Notes under the pieces: generated by a model | The model's database searches: none | Told to the model about the DNA's origin: nothing | The model's input: only the letters and a program-made list of their open reading frames with translations | Shown here: positions 41,540 through 51,151 of the stretch, one piece after another | Layout of the letters: every line of letters starts with the position of its first letter | Position numbering within the stretch: the first letter of the stretch is position 1 | Assembly: GCF_003347495.1 (NCBI RefSeq) | Contig: NZ_QCXY01000010.1 | Location: 124,001-188,000 of the forward strand | Length of the DNA stretch: 64,000 nt | DNA from: Pleomorphovibrio marinus | GTDB taxonomy: Bacteria; Bacteroidota; Bacteroidia; Cytophagales; Cyclobacteriaceae | Direction of reading: 5' to 3' | Made by a program: the position numbers and the translations under genes

Positions 41540-44284
41540 ATGATAAAAAAATTTCCATATATATTTGCGTCCAGCCTGCTATTTCTGTCGGGGATTATTT
41601 TGTGGCAATTGGGGCACGAGGAAAAGGTGGATTTCAGTGCGGACGTTAAACCCATACTCAATAAACACTGTATCTCCTGCCACGGCGGCGTGAAGAAAAA
41701 TGGGGGACTGAGCTTTTTGTTTGAGGAAGAGGCCAAATCGGCAACTGAATCCGGAGTGCCTGCTATCCTTCCCGGAAATGCCAAAAAAAGTGAAATGATC
41801 AAAAGGCTGCACGAAAAAGACCCCGAACTTCGCATGCCTTATGACCGGCCTCCACTTTCCGAGAAAGAAATAGAAACCCTCAGCAAATGGATAGACCAAG
41901 GTGCCGAATGGGGCAGCCACTGGGCCTATTCACCCGTAATGGCTCCTGAAAACAACTCCAAAAAACTGGAGGCAAGCTTTGGGAATAAGGAAGAAGGAGA
42001 TTTTGTCAAAAACGGCATCGACAGTTTTATAATGGACAGGTTGGCTGAATTGAACCTAACCCCTTCACCCGAGGCAGACCCAGCCACTTTGGCACGAAGG
42101 CTAAGTCTTGATTTAACAGGGCTGCCACTTTCCCAAGACCTCAGGAAAGATTACTTAAATGGGAAAATCTCTTACAGCGACCTCGTTGACACCTTGCTTG
42201 ACCAAGAAACCTATGGGGAAAAATGGGCATCTTGGTGGTTGGACTTGGCAAGGTACGCAGACACCAAAGGATATGAACGTGATGTTAGCAGGAAGATTTG
42301 GGCATACCGGGATTGGGTAATCAAGGCCTTTAACCAAGACATGCCTTTTGACCAATTTACCGTAGAGCAATTAGCTGGTGACCTCCTGCCCAATCCAAGC
42401 TTGGATCAGCTTACCGCTACCGCATTTCACAGAAACACCATGAACAATGATGAAGGAGGTACAGAAGACGAGGAGTTTAGGGTTGCAGCGGTAATGGACC
42501 GTACCAATACTACCTTTGAAGTTTGGCAATCCACCACCATAGCCTGTGTACAATGCCATAGCCATCCCTATGACCCCTTTAAGCACGATGAATATTTTCA
42601 ACTGATGGCATTCTTTAACAATACCAGGGACGAAGACACACATGGGGAGGAGCCGAAGCTGAAGTTTTACGAAGAAGAAGAGGCAAAAAAAGTCGCATCC
42701 ATAAAGGAATGGGCAGAAAAAAACGCTTCTGGTGCAGATGCCCAGTATTTCGAAGATTTCCTTCTGTACCAAGAACCTAAATACCATGCACACAATTGTG
42801 AAGATTTTGACAAGGGAGAATTAATAGACACCAAGTGGTTGGGCCTATGGCATGATGGCTCTTGTTACCTGAGAAATGCACTTACTGGTGGCGCGCCCTT
42901 TATTTATTTGAATTATTGGACTGGAAATGATGGAAATAGGTTGACCATCCGAAAAGACGGACCAGATGGAGAAATCCTTAGTCAGTTTACCTTGAACAAA
43001 ACAGATGGGCGGGTAATTAAGAAATTCCCCTTTAAACCCGTTAAGGGTAGAGTGGATCTCTATCTCCACATGGAAAACCCTTCCCTGAAACCCGAACAAA
43101 CCAGCAGTGCCATCAACTGGATGGCCTTTGTACCTGCACTGCCTGGAGAAGGCCCCCAGCAAAAAGCACTAAGCGAAACTTTTGACGAGTTGTTGAACAC
43201 AGCCACCTCTACGGTTCCTATCCTGATAGAAAACCCGGATTTCATGAAAAGGGAAACCCATGTTTTTGAAAGGGGAAACTGGCTGCTTCACGGAGACAGG
43301 GTGGGTCCCAACACCCCTAGCAGCCTCGGTGCCTGGAAAGAGGAATGGCCTCAAAACAGATTGGGCCTAGCTTATTGGCTTACTGACAAAGAAAACCCTC
43401 TCACCGCCAGAACGGTTGTCAACCGAATTTGGTCCCAGCTTTTTGGAAGAGGCTTAGTGTCCACCATAGAGGACATGGGCACGCAGTCCGACCCTCCATC
43501 TCACCAGGAATTACTTGACTGGCTGGCTTGGAGGCTGATGAACGAACACAATTGGCAACTAAAAGGATTAATCAAGGACATAGTCATTTCCAGCACCTAC
43601 CGACAAAGTTCCAAAAGTAACCCGCACCTTCATGAAGTGGACCCTGAAAACAAGTTTTATGCACGGGGGCCAAGATTTAGAATAAGTGCAGAACAGGTAA
43701 GGGACCAAGCCCTGGCGGTATCTGGACTATTGAGCAAAAAAATGTATGGACCAAGCGTAATGCCTCCACAACCTAAAGGGGTATGGCAAACCGTTTATAA
43801 TGGGGAAAATTGGGAAACTAGTGAAGGTGAGGACCGGTATAGAAGAGCAATTTATACCTTCCTGAAGAGAACCAGTCCTTATCCCTCCTTTATGACCTTT
43901 GATGCTGCTAGTAGAGAGGTTTGCCTAGTAAACCGAACGGTCACCAATACCCCTTTACAAGCTTTGGTCACCCTTAATGACCCTGTTTACCTCGAAACCG
44001 CCTATTATCTGGCCAAGCAGGCCAACACACACAAGGGGACTTTCAGGGATAAATTGGCGATTGCCTATGAGCATTCCCTTGGTAAAAAACCAAGTTCTTC
44101 TCAGTTAGACCATTTGGAGGGCTTGTTTCATATTGCTTTAGAAGATTTTAAAGAAGATCCAGAAGCGATGGAGGATTTCCTTGTATTTGCGGAGGAGTCT
44201 TCGGAAAAGACCGCAGAATTGGCAGCAATGACAGTGGTGGCCAATGCCATCATGAATTTGGACGAATTTCTAACAAAATCTTGA
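41540..44284 (+). CDS. PSD1 cytochrome / DUF1549-DUF1553 family exported protein
   Basis: A 914-aa protein. The N-terminal hydrophobic segment (about 5-23) is a signal or anchor. A single haem-binding motif CISCH (Cys44-Cys47-His48) lies in a Planctomycete-type cytochrome c domain (about 32-125), followed by a DUF1549 domain (about 155-355; RLSLDLTGLP, WARYADTKGYERD-like ARYADTKGYE). A jelly-roll, carbohydrate-binding-like insert occupies about 435-540. The C-terminal DUF1553 domain (about 610-890) has LTARTVVNRIWSQLFGRGLV and TNTPLQALVTLNDPVYLE. The family always pairs with a DUF1501 protein, here 1 bp downstream. These pairs often occur in polysaccharide-use loci, but their chemistry is unproven. 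Confidence 0.88.
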   Translation: MIKKFPYIFASSLLFLSGIILWQLGHEEKVDFSADVKPILNKHCISCHGGVKKNGGLSFLFEEEAKSATESGVPAILPGNAKKSEMIKRLHEKDPELRMPYDRPPLSEKEIETLSKWIDQGAEWGSHWAYSPVMAPENNSKKLEASFGNKEEGDFVKNGIDSFIMDRLAELNLTPSPEADPATLARRLSLDLTGLPLSQDLRKDYLNGKISYSDLVDTLLDQETYGEKWASWWLDLARYADTKGYERDVSRKIWAYRDWVIKAFNQDMPFDQFTVEQLAGDLLPNPSLDQLTATAFHRNTMNNDEGGTEDEEFRVAAVMDRTNTTFEVWQSTTIACVQCHSHPYDPFKHDEYFQLMAFFNNTRDEDTHGEEPKLKFYEEEEAKKVASIKEWAEKNASGADAQYFEDFLLYQEPKYHAHNCEDFDKGELIDTKWLGLWHDGSCYLRNALTGGAPFIYLNYWTGNDGNRLTIRKDGPDGEILSQFTLNKTDGRVIKKFPFKPVKGRVDLYLHMENPSLKPEQTSSAINWMAFVPALPGEGPQQKALSETFDELLNTATSTVPILIENPDFMKRETHVFERGNWLLHGDRVGPNTPSSLGAWKEEWPQNRLGLAYWLTDKENPLTARTVVNRIWSQLFGRGLVSTIEDMGTQSDPPSHQELLDWLAWRLMNEHNWQLKGLIKDIVISSTYRQSSKSNPHLHEVDPENKFYARGPRFRISAEQVRDQALAVSGLLSKKMYGPSVMPPQPKGVWQTVYNGENWETSEGEDRYRRAIYTFLKRTSPYPSFMTFDAASREVCLVNRTVTNTPLQALVTLNDPVYLETAYYLAKQANTHKGTFRDKLAIAYEHSLGKKPSSSQLDHLEGLFHIALEDFKEDPEAMEDFLVFAEESSEKTAELAAMTVVANAIMNLDEFLTKS

Positions 44285-44285
44285 T

Positions 44286-45785
44286 ATGGACAGATATGAG
44301 AAATTATGGCAAGAGCAACTTACGCGGAATGCTCAGGTAAAAAGCCGAAGACACTTTCTCAAGGAGTGCGCAGCAGGTTTTGGTGGAATTGCTATGGGTA
44401 GCCTTTTCTTTAGCTGCGACTCCGGAAATCCCCCAAAAGGGTTGAACCTTAGTGAGAGGGACCTGAATCCCTTATCGCCGGTCTCACCTCCTTTTTCCTC
44501 TAAAGTCCAATCAGTGATTTATTTACATATGGCGGGGGCCCCTTCCCAGTTGGAAATGTTCGATTATAAACCCGAATTACAAAAGCTCCACAACCAGGCT
44601 TGCCCTGAATCGCTGTTGCAGGGTAGGAAGTTTGCCTTTATACGGGGACAACCCAACCTGTTGGGACCTCAAGCCTCCTTTGAGCAAGTAGGTCAATCCG
44701 GAGCTTGGGTATCTGACTATCTGCCCCACTTCAAAAAGGTAGCTGATGATGTGGCATTTTTAAAAGCTGTACATACCGATCAGTTTAACCATGGGCCTGC
44801 TCAACTTTTTATGCATACCGGAAGCCCTAGGTTGGGAAGGCCTAGTTTAGGCTCATGGGTCACCTATGGCCTGGGGTCTGATAACCAGAATTTACCGGGG
44901 TTTGTGGTACTCACCTCAGGGGGGAAAACCCCGGATGCGGGTAAATCGGTTTGGGGCAGTGGTTTTTTACCTTCTGTTTACCAAGGCGTTCAGTGCAGGT
45001 CTAAGGGAGATCCCGTTCTCTATATAGATGATCCTAAGGGTATGCCCAGGGACTTAAAAAAGGAGACCATTTCCACCATCAACCGTATCAACCAAGAGGA
45101 ATTTGAGGATTACGCAGACCCAGAGATTCTTGCCCGTATCAATCAGTACGAGATGGCTTACCGGATGCAGATAGAGGTACCTGAGGTGATGGACATCCAA
45201 AATGAACCTCAATATATCCATGAAATGTATGGGACTCAACCAGGTGAGGAATCTTTTGCCAACAATTGCCTTTTAGCAAGGAAATTGGTAGAAAAGGGGG
45301 TGCGTTTCGTCCAACTCTTTGACTGGGGTTGGGATGCGCATGGGACGGATAAGAGTACGGCCATAGACCTAGGAATGAAGGACAAATGTACCGAAATAGA
45401 TCGCCCCATGAGTGCCTTGCTGATGGACCTAAAGCAAAGAGGATTATTGGATAACACCCTCGTGGTGTGGGGAGGTGAATTTGGGAGGACTCCCATGCAG
45501 GAAAACCGGGAGGGAAAAACCCAAAGCTTTAAAGGCAGAGACCATCACGTGGACACCTTTACCATGTGGCTGGCCGGGGGAGGCATCAAGAAAGGAGCCT
45601 CTCATGGACTCACGGATGAGATTGGCTTTTCCGGCGTGGAGGGAAAAGTGTCAGTACATGATATCCACGCCACCATCTTACACTTGTTGGGATATGATCA
45701 CGAAAAATTCACCTTTGATTTCCAGGGGAGGCCCTTCAGACTTACTGACGTAGAAGGGGAATTGATCCATCCTATATTAGCTTAA
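44286..45785 (+). CDS. DUF1501 family Tat-exported protein
   Basis: A 499-aa member of the alkaline-phosphatase/sulfatase-like DUF1501 family. The N terminus has a twin-arginine signal (SRRHFLKECAAGFGGIAMG) at residues 20-38, so it is exported folded. The core shows IYLHMAGAPSQLEMFDYKP, FNHGPAQLFMHTGSPRLGRPSLGSW, VQLFDWGWDAHG, LDNTLVVWGGEFGRTPM and GRDHHVDTFTMWLAGGG; the Asp and His residues of these motifs correspond to metal-site positions in phosphatase-like enzymes. It starts 1 bp after the PSD1-cytochrome gene, its usual partner. The two probably form a periplasmic oxidoreductase or hydrolase pair whose reaction is not known. Confidence 0.9.
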   Translation: MDRYEKLWQEQLTRNAQVKSRRHFLKECAAGFGGIAMGSLFFSCDSGNPPKGLNLSERDLNPLSPVSPPFSSKVQSVIYLHMAGAPSQLEMFDYKPELQKLHNQACPESLLQGRKFAFIRGQPNLLGPQASFEQVGQSGAWVSDYLPHFKKVADDVAFLKAVHTDQFNHGPAQLFMHTGSPRLGRPSLGSWVTYGLGSDNQNLPGFVVLTSGGKTPDAGKSVWGSGFLPSVYQGVQCRSKGDPVLYIDDPKGMPRDLKKETISTINRINQEEFEDYADPEILARINQYEMAYRMQIEVPEVMDIQNEPQYIHEMYGTQPGEESFANNCLLARKLVEKGVRFVQLFDWGWDAHGTDKSTAIDLGMKDKCTEIDRPMSALLMDLKQRGLLDNTLVVWGGEFGRTPMQENREGKTQSFKGRDHHVDTFTMWLAGGGIKKGASHGLTDEIGFSGVEGKVSVHDIHATILHLLGYDHEKFTFDFQGRPFRLTDVEGELIHPILA

Positions 45786-45809
45786 ATTAAACCTATTTTC
45801 AAAAAGACA

Positions 45810-46766
45810 ATGAACCAAATAAACCGAAGAAAATTTTTGGCCCTCGGGACCCTGGTAGGAGCTGGATTATCTGTACCCTCCTTTGCAATACCCCATACAT
45901 TCTCAGTGGCAGAACGAAAGTTCCGCATAAGTCTTCATCCTTTTGCCATAGGAGTTAAGTCAGACCAGAAGAAGCTACTGGAGCAGGCCGTCAACCATAG
46001 TTTTGAAGCCGTAATCCCAATTCCCGATCAGATCAAGAAAATGGATGCCACTGCCTTGGAAAGTTTATTAGGGAAAATGCAGGAAAAGGGATTGACTTGG
46101 GATGCTGCGGGACTACCTGTAGAATTCAGAAAGGACAATGCCACTTTCTTAGAAGGGATGAAAGAGTTGCCTGGCATAGCAAAAGCCTTGCAAAGTGCCA
46201 ATGTAACACGGATGAATACCTGGATAATGCCTTCCCACGATGAGCTGACCTATTCCCAAAACTTTGAACAACATAAACAGCGGCTGAGGGAAGTGGCCAA
46301 AGTGCTACATGCCCATAATATACGATTGGGTCTAGAGTATGTGGGTACAAAAACCTTAAAAATCAGGAACCGCTACCCTTTTGTGGGTACCATGAAAGAA
46401 ATGTTGGAATTGGTGGATGCCATTGATGTGAAGGGAGTTGGGTTACAATTGGACAGTTTTCATTGGTATTGCAGCAAAGAGACTGTGGACGACATCAAGG
46501 GGCTAAAAAACGAACAGGTAGTAACCTGTGACCTTAATGATGCCACTGCAGGCAGGTCTGTGGAAGAGCAGATAGATGGGGAGCGACAGTTGCCCGGTGA
46601 CAGCGGCCTGATAGACTTAAAGGGTTTTGTTGGAGGGCTGATCGATATCGGGTATGACGGACCCGTGCGAGCGGAACCTTTCAATAGGGCCCTCAACGAA
46701 ATGGAAGACGATAAGGCACTGGCCGCCACCTCCAAGGCCATGTGGCGAACTGTGAATTTGGTATAA
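45810..46766 (+). CDS. Tat-exported sugar phosphate isomerase/epimerase-like TIM-barrel protein
   Basis: A 318-aa protein of the xylose isomerase-like (AP endonuclease 2) family. It carries a twin-arginine signal (NRRKFLALGTLVGAGLSVPS) at residues 5-24, so it is expected in the periplasm. The barrel shows RLGLEYVGTKTL, VGLQLDSFHWYCS, VVTCDLNDA and GPVRAEPFN, which supply the Glu, Asp, His and Glu metal ligands typical of the fold. It lies 24 bp after the DUF1501 gene and closes the operon. The substrate is unknown; family members act on ketoses, inositols and 3-keto sugars. Context suggests work on the same carbohydrate as the upstream pair. Confidence 0.82.
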   Translation: MNQINRRKFLALGTLVGAGLSVPSFAIPHTFSVAERKFRISLHPFAIGVKSDQKKLLEQAVNHSFEAVIPIPDQIKKMDATALESLLGKMQEKGLTWDAAGLPVEFRKDNATFLEGMKELPGIAKALQSANVTRMNTWIMPSHDELTYSQNFEQHKQRLREVAKVLHAHNIRLGLEYVGTKTLKIRNRYPFVGTMKEMLELVDAIDVKGVGLQLDSFHWYCSKETVDDIKGLKNEQVVTCDLNDATAGRSVEEQIDGERQLPGDSGLIDLKGFVGGLIDIGYDGPVRAEPFNRALNEMEDDKALAATSKAMWRTVNLV

Positions 46767-46804
46767 TAGAAAGATTAAACCCTTACTTTGGATGTAAATA
46801 TAAC

Positions 46805-46858
46805 GTCGTGTCTTGGTACCCTGGTCAGGAGCTGAAACTAAAGGAGTCAAGACACGAC
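46805..46858. repeat. 11-bp perfect inverted repeat, 32-nt spacer, between convergent genes
   Basis: GTCGTGTCTTG (46805-46815) and CAAGACACGAC (46848-46858), 39 bp past the stop of the TIM-barrel gene. No T run follows. A smaller repeat, CCTTAG / CTAAGG (46912-46928), is nearby. Either may form a terminator-like hairpin in this 175-bp gap. Confidence 0.55.
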
Positions 46859-46941
46859 ATTTGCTCTTTGTCAGAAGCCAACATATCCTCAGGAGGTTCT
46901 TTACCAAAATCCCTTAGTGCAACTAAGGCTTCAGCCCATTC

Positions 46942-47295
46942 TTACTTCCCCTTGGCCAGTATGGCTTCTTCGTCAAAGCCGGCTAGCAGCTCTCCATTAG
47001 GGAATTCAATTATTGGGCGCTTGATCATACTGCTTTTCTCCTGGAGCAGAGGGATTGCGGTTTTGGGGTTCTCAGTTTGGGCTTTTTCCTCCTCTGTAAG
47101 CTTCCTATATGTCATCCCTTTTCTGTTCACAACTTGGTCTAAATCCAATTTTTTCAAAAATTTTTCTAGTAGTTCCAAGCTTGGCTTTTGCTTTTTGTAA
47201 TCCACAAATTCATAGGAAAAACCTTCTTTTTCAAATAGATTAATGGTTTTTTTCATGGTGTTACAATTCTTGATTCCGAAGATTTTTGAACTCAT
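46942..47295 (-). CDS. ArsC/Spx family protein (YffB-like)
   Basis: A 117-aa thioredoxin-fold protein of the ArsC family. The N terminus has FGIKNCNTMKK with one cysteine (Cys11); the C-terminal half has IKRPIIEFPNG, the conserved Arg-Pro loop. Position 14 is methionine in C-N-T-M, so the CxxC of Spx is absent. The motif order and length match the Spx/MgsR/YffB-type 'arsenate reductase-like' group, whose members are usually not arsenate reductases. It has no arsenic-resistance neighbours and is divergent from a DUF4168-like gene. A redox or RNA polymerase-binding role is possible but not shown. Confidence 0.85.
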   Translation of the reverse strand: MSSKIFGIKNCNTMKKTINLFEKEGFSYEFVDYKKQKPSLELLEKFLKKLDLDQVVNRKGMTYRKLTEEEKAQTENPKTAIPLLQEKSSMIKRPIIEFPNGELLAGFDEEAILAKGK

Positions 47296-47369
47296 AAACC
47301 TTAATTAACTTTAATTAACGTAATAATTTTCAATTTTTGGAATAATAATTGCAATTTTAATCTTCCAAA

Positions 47370-47891
47370 ATGAAGTTAAATTATAACGTATTAGATGTGA
47401 TGTCTTATTCAAAATTATCAAAAGTTTTCTCATTCTCCATCCTTTTATCCTTTTGTTTTGCTTTTGGCGTGATGGCTCAGCAATTGCCAAACCCCCAACA
47501 ACAACAAGTAAATGATGAATTCAGTGATGATGAATATGAGAAGTTTGTAAAAATCAATATGGAAATGATCCCCCTCCAAGAGCAGGCTCAACAAAAAATG
47601 ATGAATGCCATCGAGGAACATGGGATAGACGTGGAAAGGTTTCAAATGCTTGCCCAAGCCCAACAATCTGGAAATATTACCGATGTATCTGAGGATCCAG
47701 AAGAAATTGCCAAGTTTAACGAGGCTGGTCAAGAAGTCATGAAAGTTCAAGAGGAAACCAATCAGGAGATGCAAAAAACTATCGCTGAAAATGACATGGA
47801 TGTACAGAAGTTTCAGGAAATGTCTGTGGCTTACAATCAAAGCCCAAAGGTGAAGGAGAAAATTGATTCTATGATAGGTGATCTGGAATAA
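47370..47891 (+). CDS. exported DUF4168-like protein
   Basis: A 173-aa protein. The ATG at 47370 gives a 20-residue polar lead before the hydrophobic segment; the ATG at 47400 gives a more typical signal peptide (SYSKLSKVFSFSILLSFCFAFG) and is equally possible. The mature part is highly charged and helical, rich in Gln, Glu and Met, with two related halves (FVKINMEMIPLQEQAQQKMM and AGQEVMKVQEETNQEMQKTI), each followed by a short 'HGIDVERFQML' or 'NDMDVQKFQEM' motif. This matches the DUF4168 pattern. Periplasmic location is inferred. Function unknown; a strong bidirectional terminator follows. Confidence 0.75.
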   Translation: MKLNYNVLDVMSYSKLSKVFSFSILLSFCFAFGVMAQQLPNPQQQQVNDEFSDDEYEKFVKINMEMIPLQEQAQQKMMNAIEEHGIDVERFQMLAQAQQSGNITDVSEDPEEIAKFNEAGQEVMKVQEETNQEMQKTIAENDMDVQKFQEMSVAYNQSPKVKEKIDSMIGDLE

Positions 47892-47916
47892 ATTATTGAT
47901 TCTCAGTTTTCAGTAA

Positions 47917-47954
47917 AAAGAAAGGCCGGTTTTACAACCGGCCTTTCTTTTTTT
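47917..47954. terminator. bidirectional rho-independent terminator
   Basis: AAAGAAAGGCCGGTT / AACCGGCCTTTCTTT with a TTAC loop, followed by TTTTG and bordered by A residues on the left. It lies between convergent genes (DUF4168-like + and hemL -), so it can serve both. Confidence 0.93.
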
Positions 47955-47974
47955 GCCTAGATTGATTAAAATAT

Positions 47975-49276
47975 TTAGCTTAAAATTTCCTTCAAAGAAT
48001 CCTCGTTAGCTTCAATTACATGCGCTATTTCCTTCTCCTCCAATGCGGTGGAAAGAAACAGACTTTCAAATTGGGAAGGGGCTAAATAAACTCCCCTATG
48101 CAACATAGCCTGGAAATACTTCCCAAAAAGTGCTGTATCACAGCTTTGAGCAGTAGTTAAGTCCTTCACCTTCAAATCTGTAAAAAACAAACTATACATA
48201 CTCCCTAGGTGGTTGACTGTAAAAGAGAGGTTCAATTTTTTTAAGCTATCTTTTATGCCTTCCACCAGTTTTCCCCCAGTGGTCTCTAATTTACTGTAGA
48301 CTTCTGGATGTTCGCTTAATTGCTTAAGCATGGCAAAACCCGCAGCCATAGCCATGGGATTCCCGGAAAGTGTCCCAGCTTGGTAGACAGGACCATCCGG
48401 AGACACATATTCCATGATTTCTTTTCTTCCTCCATATGCACCTACCGGCATTCCTCCCCCAATTATCTTCCCGAGAGTGGTCATGTCGGGTTTCACCCCC
48501 AACAATTCCTGGGCGCCGCCTGCTGAAAGTCGGAACCCGGTCATTACCTCATCAAAAATTAGCACTATGCCTTCCTCATCACATAAACCCCTTAGTCCTT
48601 CCAAAAACCCAGGTGCTGGTAACACACATCCCATGTTTCCCGCCACCGGTTCTAAAATGATGGCTGCAATTTCGTCCTTATTGGCTTCAACCAAGGATTT
48701 TACGGCACTTAAATCATTGTAGGGGGCTAACAGGGTATCCATCGCGGTACCAGTGGTAACACCAGGAGAATTGGGGGTGCCCATAGTCATGGCTCCTGAG
48801 CCTGCGGCTATCAAAAAAGAGTCTCCATGTCCATGATAGTTTCCTTCAAACTTGATGAACTTATCTCTGCCGGTGTAACCTCTTGCTACCCTAATGGCAG
48901 ACATAGTAGCCTCCGTGCCGCTGTTCACCATCCTAACTTTTTCAATAGAAGGAACCATGCTGCAGATGAGTTCTGCTATTTCCACCTCTCTCGCTGTGGG
49001 GGCACCGAAGGAGGTTCCACCTGCTATAGCTTTTACCACTGCCTCACGAACATCCGGGTGATTGTGGCCCAAAATCATGGGTCCCCAGCTATTGATCAAC
49101 TCAATATAGGCATTATCGTCCTCGTCATAAAGGTAGGCACCATTTGCACTTTTGATAAAAAGAGGATCCCCACCTACTGCCTTAAATGCCCTTACCGGCG
49201 AATTCACGCCTCCAGGAATAAACTGCTTTGCTTGGGAAAATAAATTTTTACTATTCTTGATATTCATTTGCATCAT
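47975..49276 (-). CDS. hemL: glutamate-1-semialdehyde 2,1-aminomutase
   Basis: A 433-aa PLP enzyme that converts glutamate-1-semialdehyde to 5-aminolevulinate in the C5 haem pathway. The N terminus ([20 protein letters not shown]) is diagnostic. PLP contacts are [31 protein letters not shown] and the catalytic Lys270 in [18 protein letters not shown]. ATGs at 49276, 49273 and 49267 are all possible; the first overlaps the stop of the upstream gene by 4 bp (ATGA), implying coupling. hemB, which uses the product, lies 22 kb away. The presence of HemL indicates 5-aminolevulinate from glutamyl-tRNA rather than glycine. Confidence 0.98.
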   Translation of the reverse strand: MMQMNIKNSKNLFSQAKQFIPGGVNSPVRAFKAVGGDPLFIKSANGAYLYDEDDNAYIELINSWGPMILGHNHPDVREAVVKAIAGGTSFGAPTAREVEIAELICSMVPSIEKVRMVNSGTEATMSAIRVARGYTGRDKFIKFEGNYHGHGDSFLIAAGSGAMTMGTPNSPGVTTGTAMDTLLAPYNDLSAVKSLVEANKDEIAAIILEPVAGNMGCVLPAPGFLEGLRGLCDEEGIVLIFDEVMTGFRLSAGGAQELLGVKPDMTTLGKIIGGGMPVGAYGGRKEIMEYVSPDGPVYQAGTLSGNPMAMAAGFAMLKQLSEHPEVYSKLETTGGKLVEGIKDSLKKLNLSFTVNHLGSMYSLFFTDLKVKDLTTAQSCDTALFGKYFQAMLHRGVYLAPSQFESLFLSTALEEKEIAHVIEANEDSLKEILS

Positions 49277-50943
49277 TCTATTACCAACACACCTTCTTCC
49301 AACCTTAAAATAGGAACATAGTTATTGGAACTGTTTTGTGTAAAATCAAACCCAAAGGTTAGCTTACCCGAAATAAAATCTGAGGATTTCAGGTTTTCCC
49401 TGAAATCAAATCCTTTTTGTACATTGATCACCTCTGTGATTAAATACACCAGCTCATAGCCAAGGTATGCATTTAACCCAGGAAAGCTTTTATACCTATC
49501 GAAAAAGTCCTCCCTAAATCTATCGATTTCTTGGTCTCCTAGACGTAGGCTGTTGTTGCTTATAAAGTGAAAATCTTGGGCTTCCATCATTTCATAACTG
49601 GCAAAATTAAAGTATAACCAACTGTCCATAACGACTACAGGTATGGAAGAGCTGGAGGATTCCACCAAGGAAAAGGTAGGTGAGGCCACGTTGGGGTCAT
49701 CGGAGAAAATTACCAGTACATCTGCTTTTCTACTCCCCCCACTCTCCATCAATCCTATGCTTTCGAAAAAATCCCGCATAGCCCTGCCTTCTACCTTTTG
49801 TACGGTTGCCAGTTGATACCCCATGCTCCTTGCCTTTTCCTCGAAACTTTTGGCCAGGAGCTCATCTCTGGAGGTGCCCGAATAGGCTACAGCTATCCTG
49901 TTCTTGTCCCCAAGGTTTCTAATATATTTAACCATATTATCCGTAATGGCCTCCACCGAAGGCCTAAAAAGGTAAGAATGGCCTGTGGAGGATAAATGCT
50001 CACCAATATTGGACAAAGGGTTCACAAAAGGAATCCCCCATTTCTGGGCATATTCCGAAACGGCCTCTACCTCCTCCGGATAGATAGGACCAATGATTAC
50101 ATCTGCCTTTTTAAAAAAAGGATCCTGGAGAATTCCTGCTACACGATCTGGATTTCTCTCGGTATCGAATGTCTTAATTTCTAAATCCAAGTTCCTGCTC
50201 TTGGCATTTTCCAAAGCAAGGGTAATTCCCCTGTACAGTTCAAAAACAAAATTATTGGACTCGAGCCTTTTTACACCCGAGCCCCCATTATAGTTGAACG
50301 GCAAAACAATGGCAACTTCCAAGGTCTCGTTGATCTCTCTTTGAACTACCTCCTCTTCCTTTCCAGGAAGTTGGATGTCCTTAATTTTTTCAAAAACTGC
50401 CTTCTCTTGGGAAGAAAGCGAGGTTTTATCCACCAACTGTTCCCTCAAAGCCATCAACAAACCAAGGTTTTCCCCAAACTGTTCATATTGCACCATAAGA
50501 ACACTGGAGGGTACCCCTTTGAGGTAGTTGAAGGATGCTCTATAGGCTTCCATTTGAAGTTCTTCGGATTCTATATTCTGGATAATTGGCAAAGCCTCAT
50601 TGGGTTTGTTCTGCTCAAAATTCACCAAGGCCAACAGATATCGGGCTTCATCCATTTTCTGCCAGGTGCCTTCCTCCAATAGTTGTTTTAGGGCAGTTTT
50701 GGCAAGCTCAAACTGTCTGTTTCCCAATGCCGCTTTGGAAAAGTGGAAGGTGGCAAAAGGACTGAGCTCACCGTACCTTTGCTCATCCATATAAGGCCTA
50801 AGTAGCTCCATGGCCTCTTGATACTGTTCTCCTTCTAAAAGCCCTATCCCCTCATGGTAATTCTCCAAAGCTGACTGGGCTAGAAGAGAGTGCACACTTA
50901 ACAGCAGATAAAGAAAAACCAAAGAAAAAGAAAAGGATTTCAT
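49273..50943 (-). CDS. exported TPR plus periplasmic-binding-protein (type 1) fold protein, LpoA/YraM-like
   Basis: A 556-aa protein from ATG 50943 (49 and 67 also possible, slightly upstream). It has a signal peptide ([22 protein letters not shown]), then tetratricopeptide-like helices (about 25-190) and a type-1 periplasmic binding domain (about 210-555) with [38 protein letters not shown] and [12 protein letters not shown]. The combination resembles LpoA/YraM, which activates penicillin-binding proteins, and ABC-type amino acid binding proteins. No lipobox cysteine is visible, unlike LpoA. It overlaps hemL by 4 bp. Which role applies is not resolved. Confidence 0.75.
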   Translation of the reverse strand: MKSFSFSLVFLYLLLSVHSLLAQSALENYHEGIGLLEGEQYQEAMELLRPYMDEQRYGELSPFATFHFSKAALGNRQFELAKTALKQLLEEGTWQKMDEARYLLALVNFEQNKPNEALPIIQNIESEELQMEAYRASFNYLKGVPSSVLMVQYEQFGENLGLLMALREQLVDKTSLSSQEKAVFEKIKDIQLPGKEEEVVQREINETLEVAIVLPFNYNGGSGVKRLESNNFVFELYRGITLALENAKSRNLDLEIKTFDTERNPDRVAGILQDPFFKKADVIIGPIYPEEVEAVSEYAQKWGIPFVNPLSNIGEHLSSTGHSYLFRPSVEAITDNMVKYIRNLGDKNRIAVAYSGTSRDELLAKSFEEKARSMGYQLATVQKVEGRAMRDFFESIGLMESGGSRKADVLVIFSDDPNVASPTFSLVESSSSSIPVVVMDSWLYFNFASYEMMEAQDFHFISNNSLRLGDQEIDRFREDFFDRYKSFPGLNAYLGYELVYLITEVINVQKGFDFRENLKSSDFISGKLTFGFDFTQNSSNNYVPILRLEEGVLVIE

Positions 50944-51151
50944 GGGCATTATGTTTTTGAAAATCATTGCTACAACTATTATACCTTTTCATTTTTAACC
51001 GACGCGAAATTAATGGTTTTTAACCTAAATCCCACACCCAATTCAGAAAGCACCAAGAACTCTCTCCCAATGAGAGGCATTAGGCAGAGTTTTCCGAAAA
51101 ATTAAAGCGATGTTTAGAAAAAAAAATTAAGGTTCTAAACCACTCAGTTTT

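Noticed and set aside
46742-47200. 152-codon plus-strand ORF
   Set aside because: It overlaps the end of the TIM-barrel gene and most of the antisense ArsC-like gene. Its Ser/Phe-rich translation is what a shadow of that gene gives.
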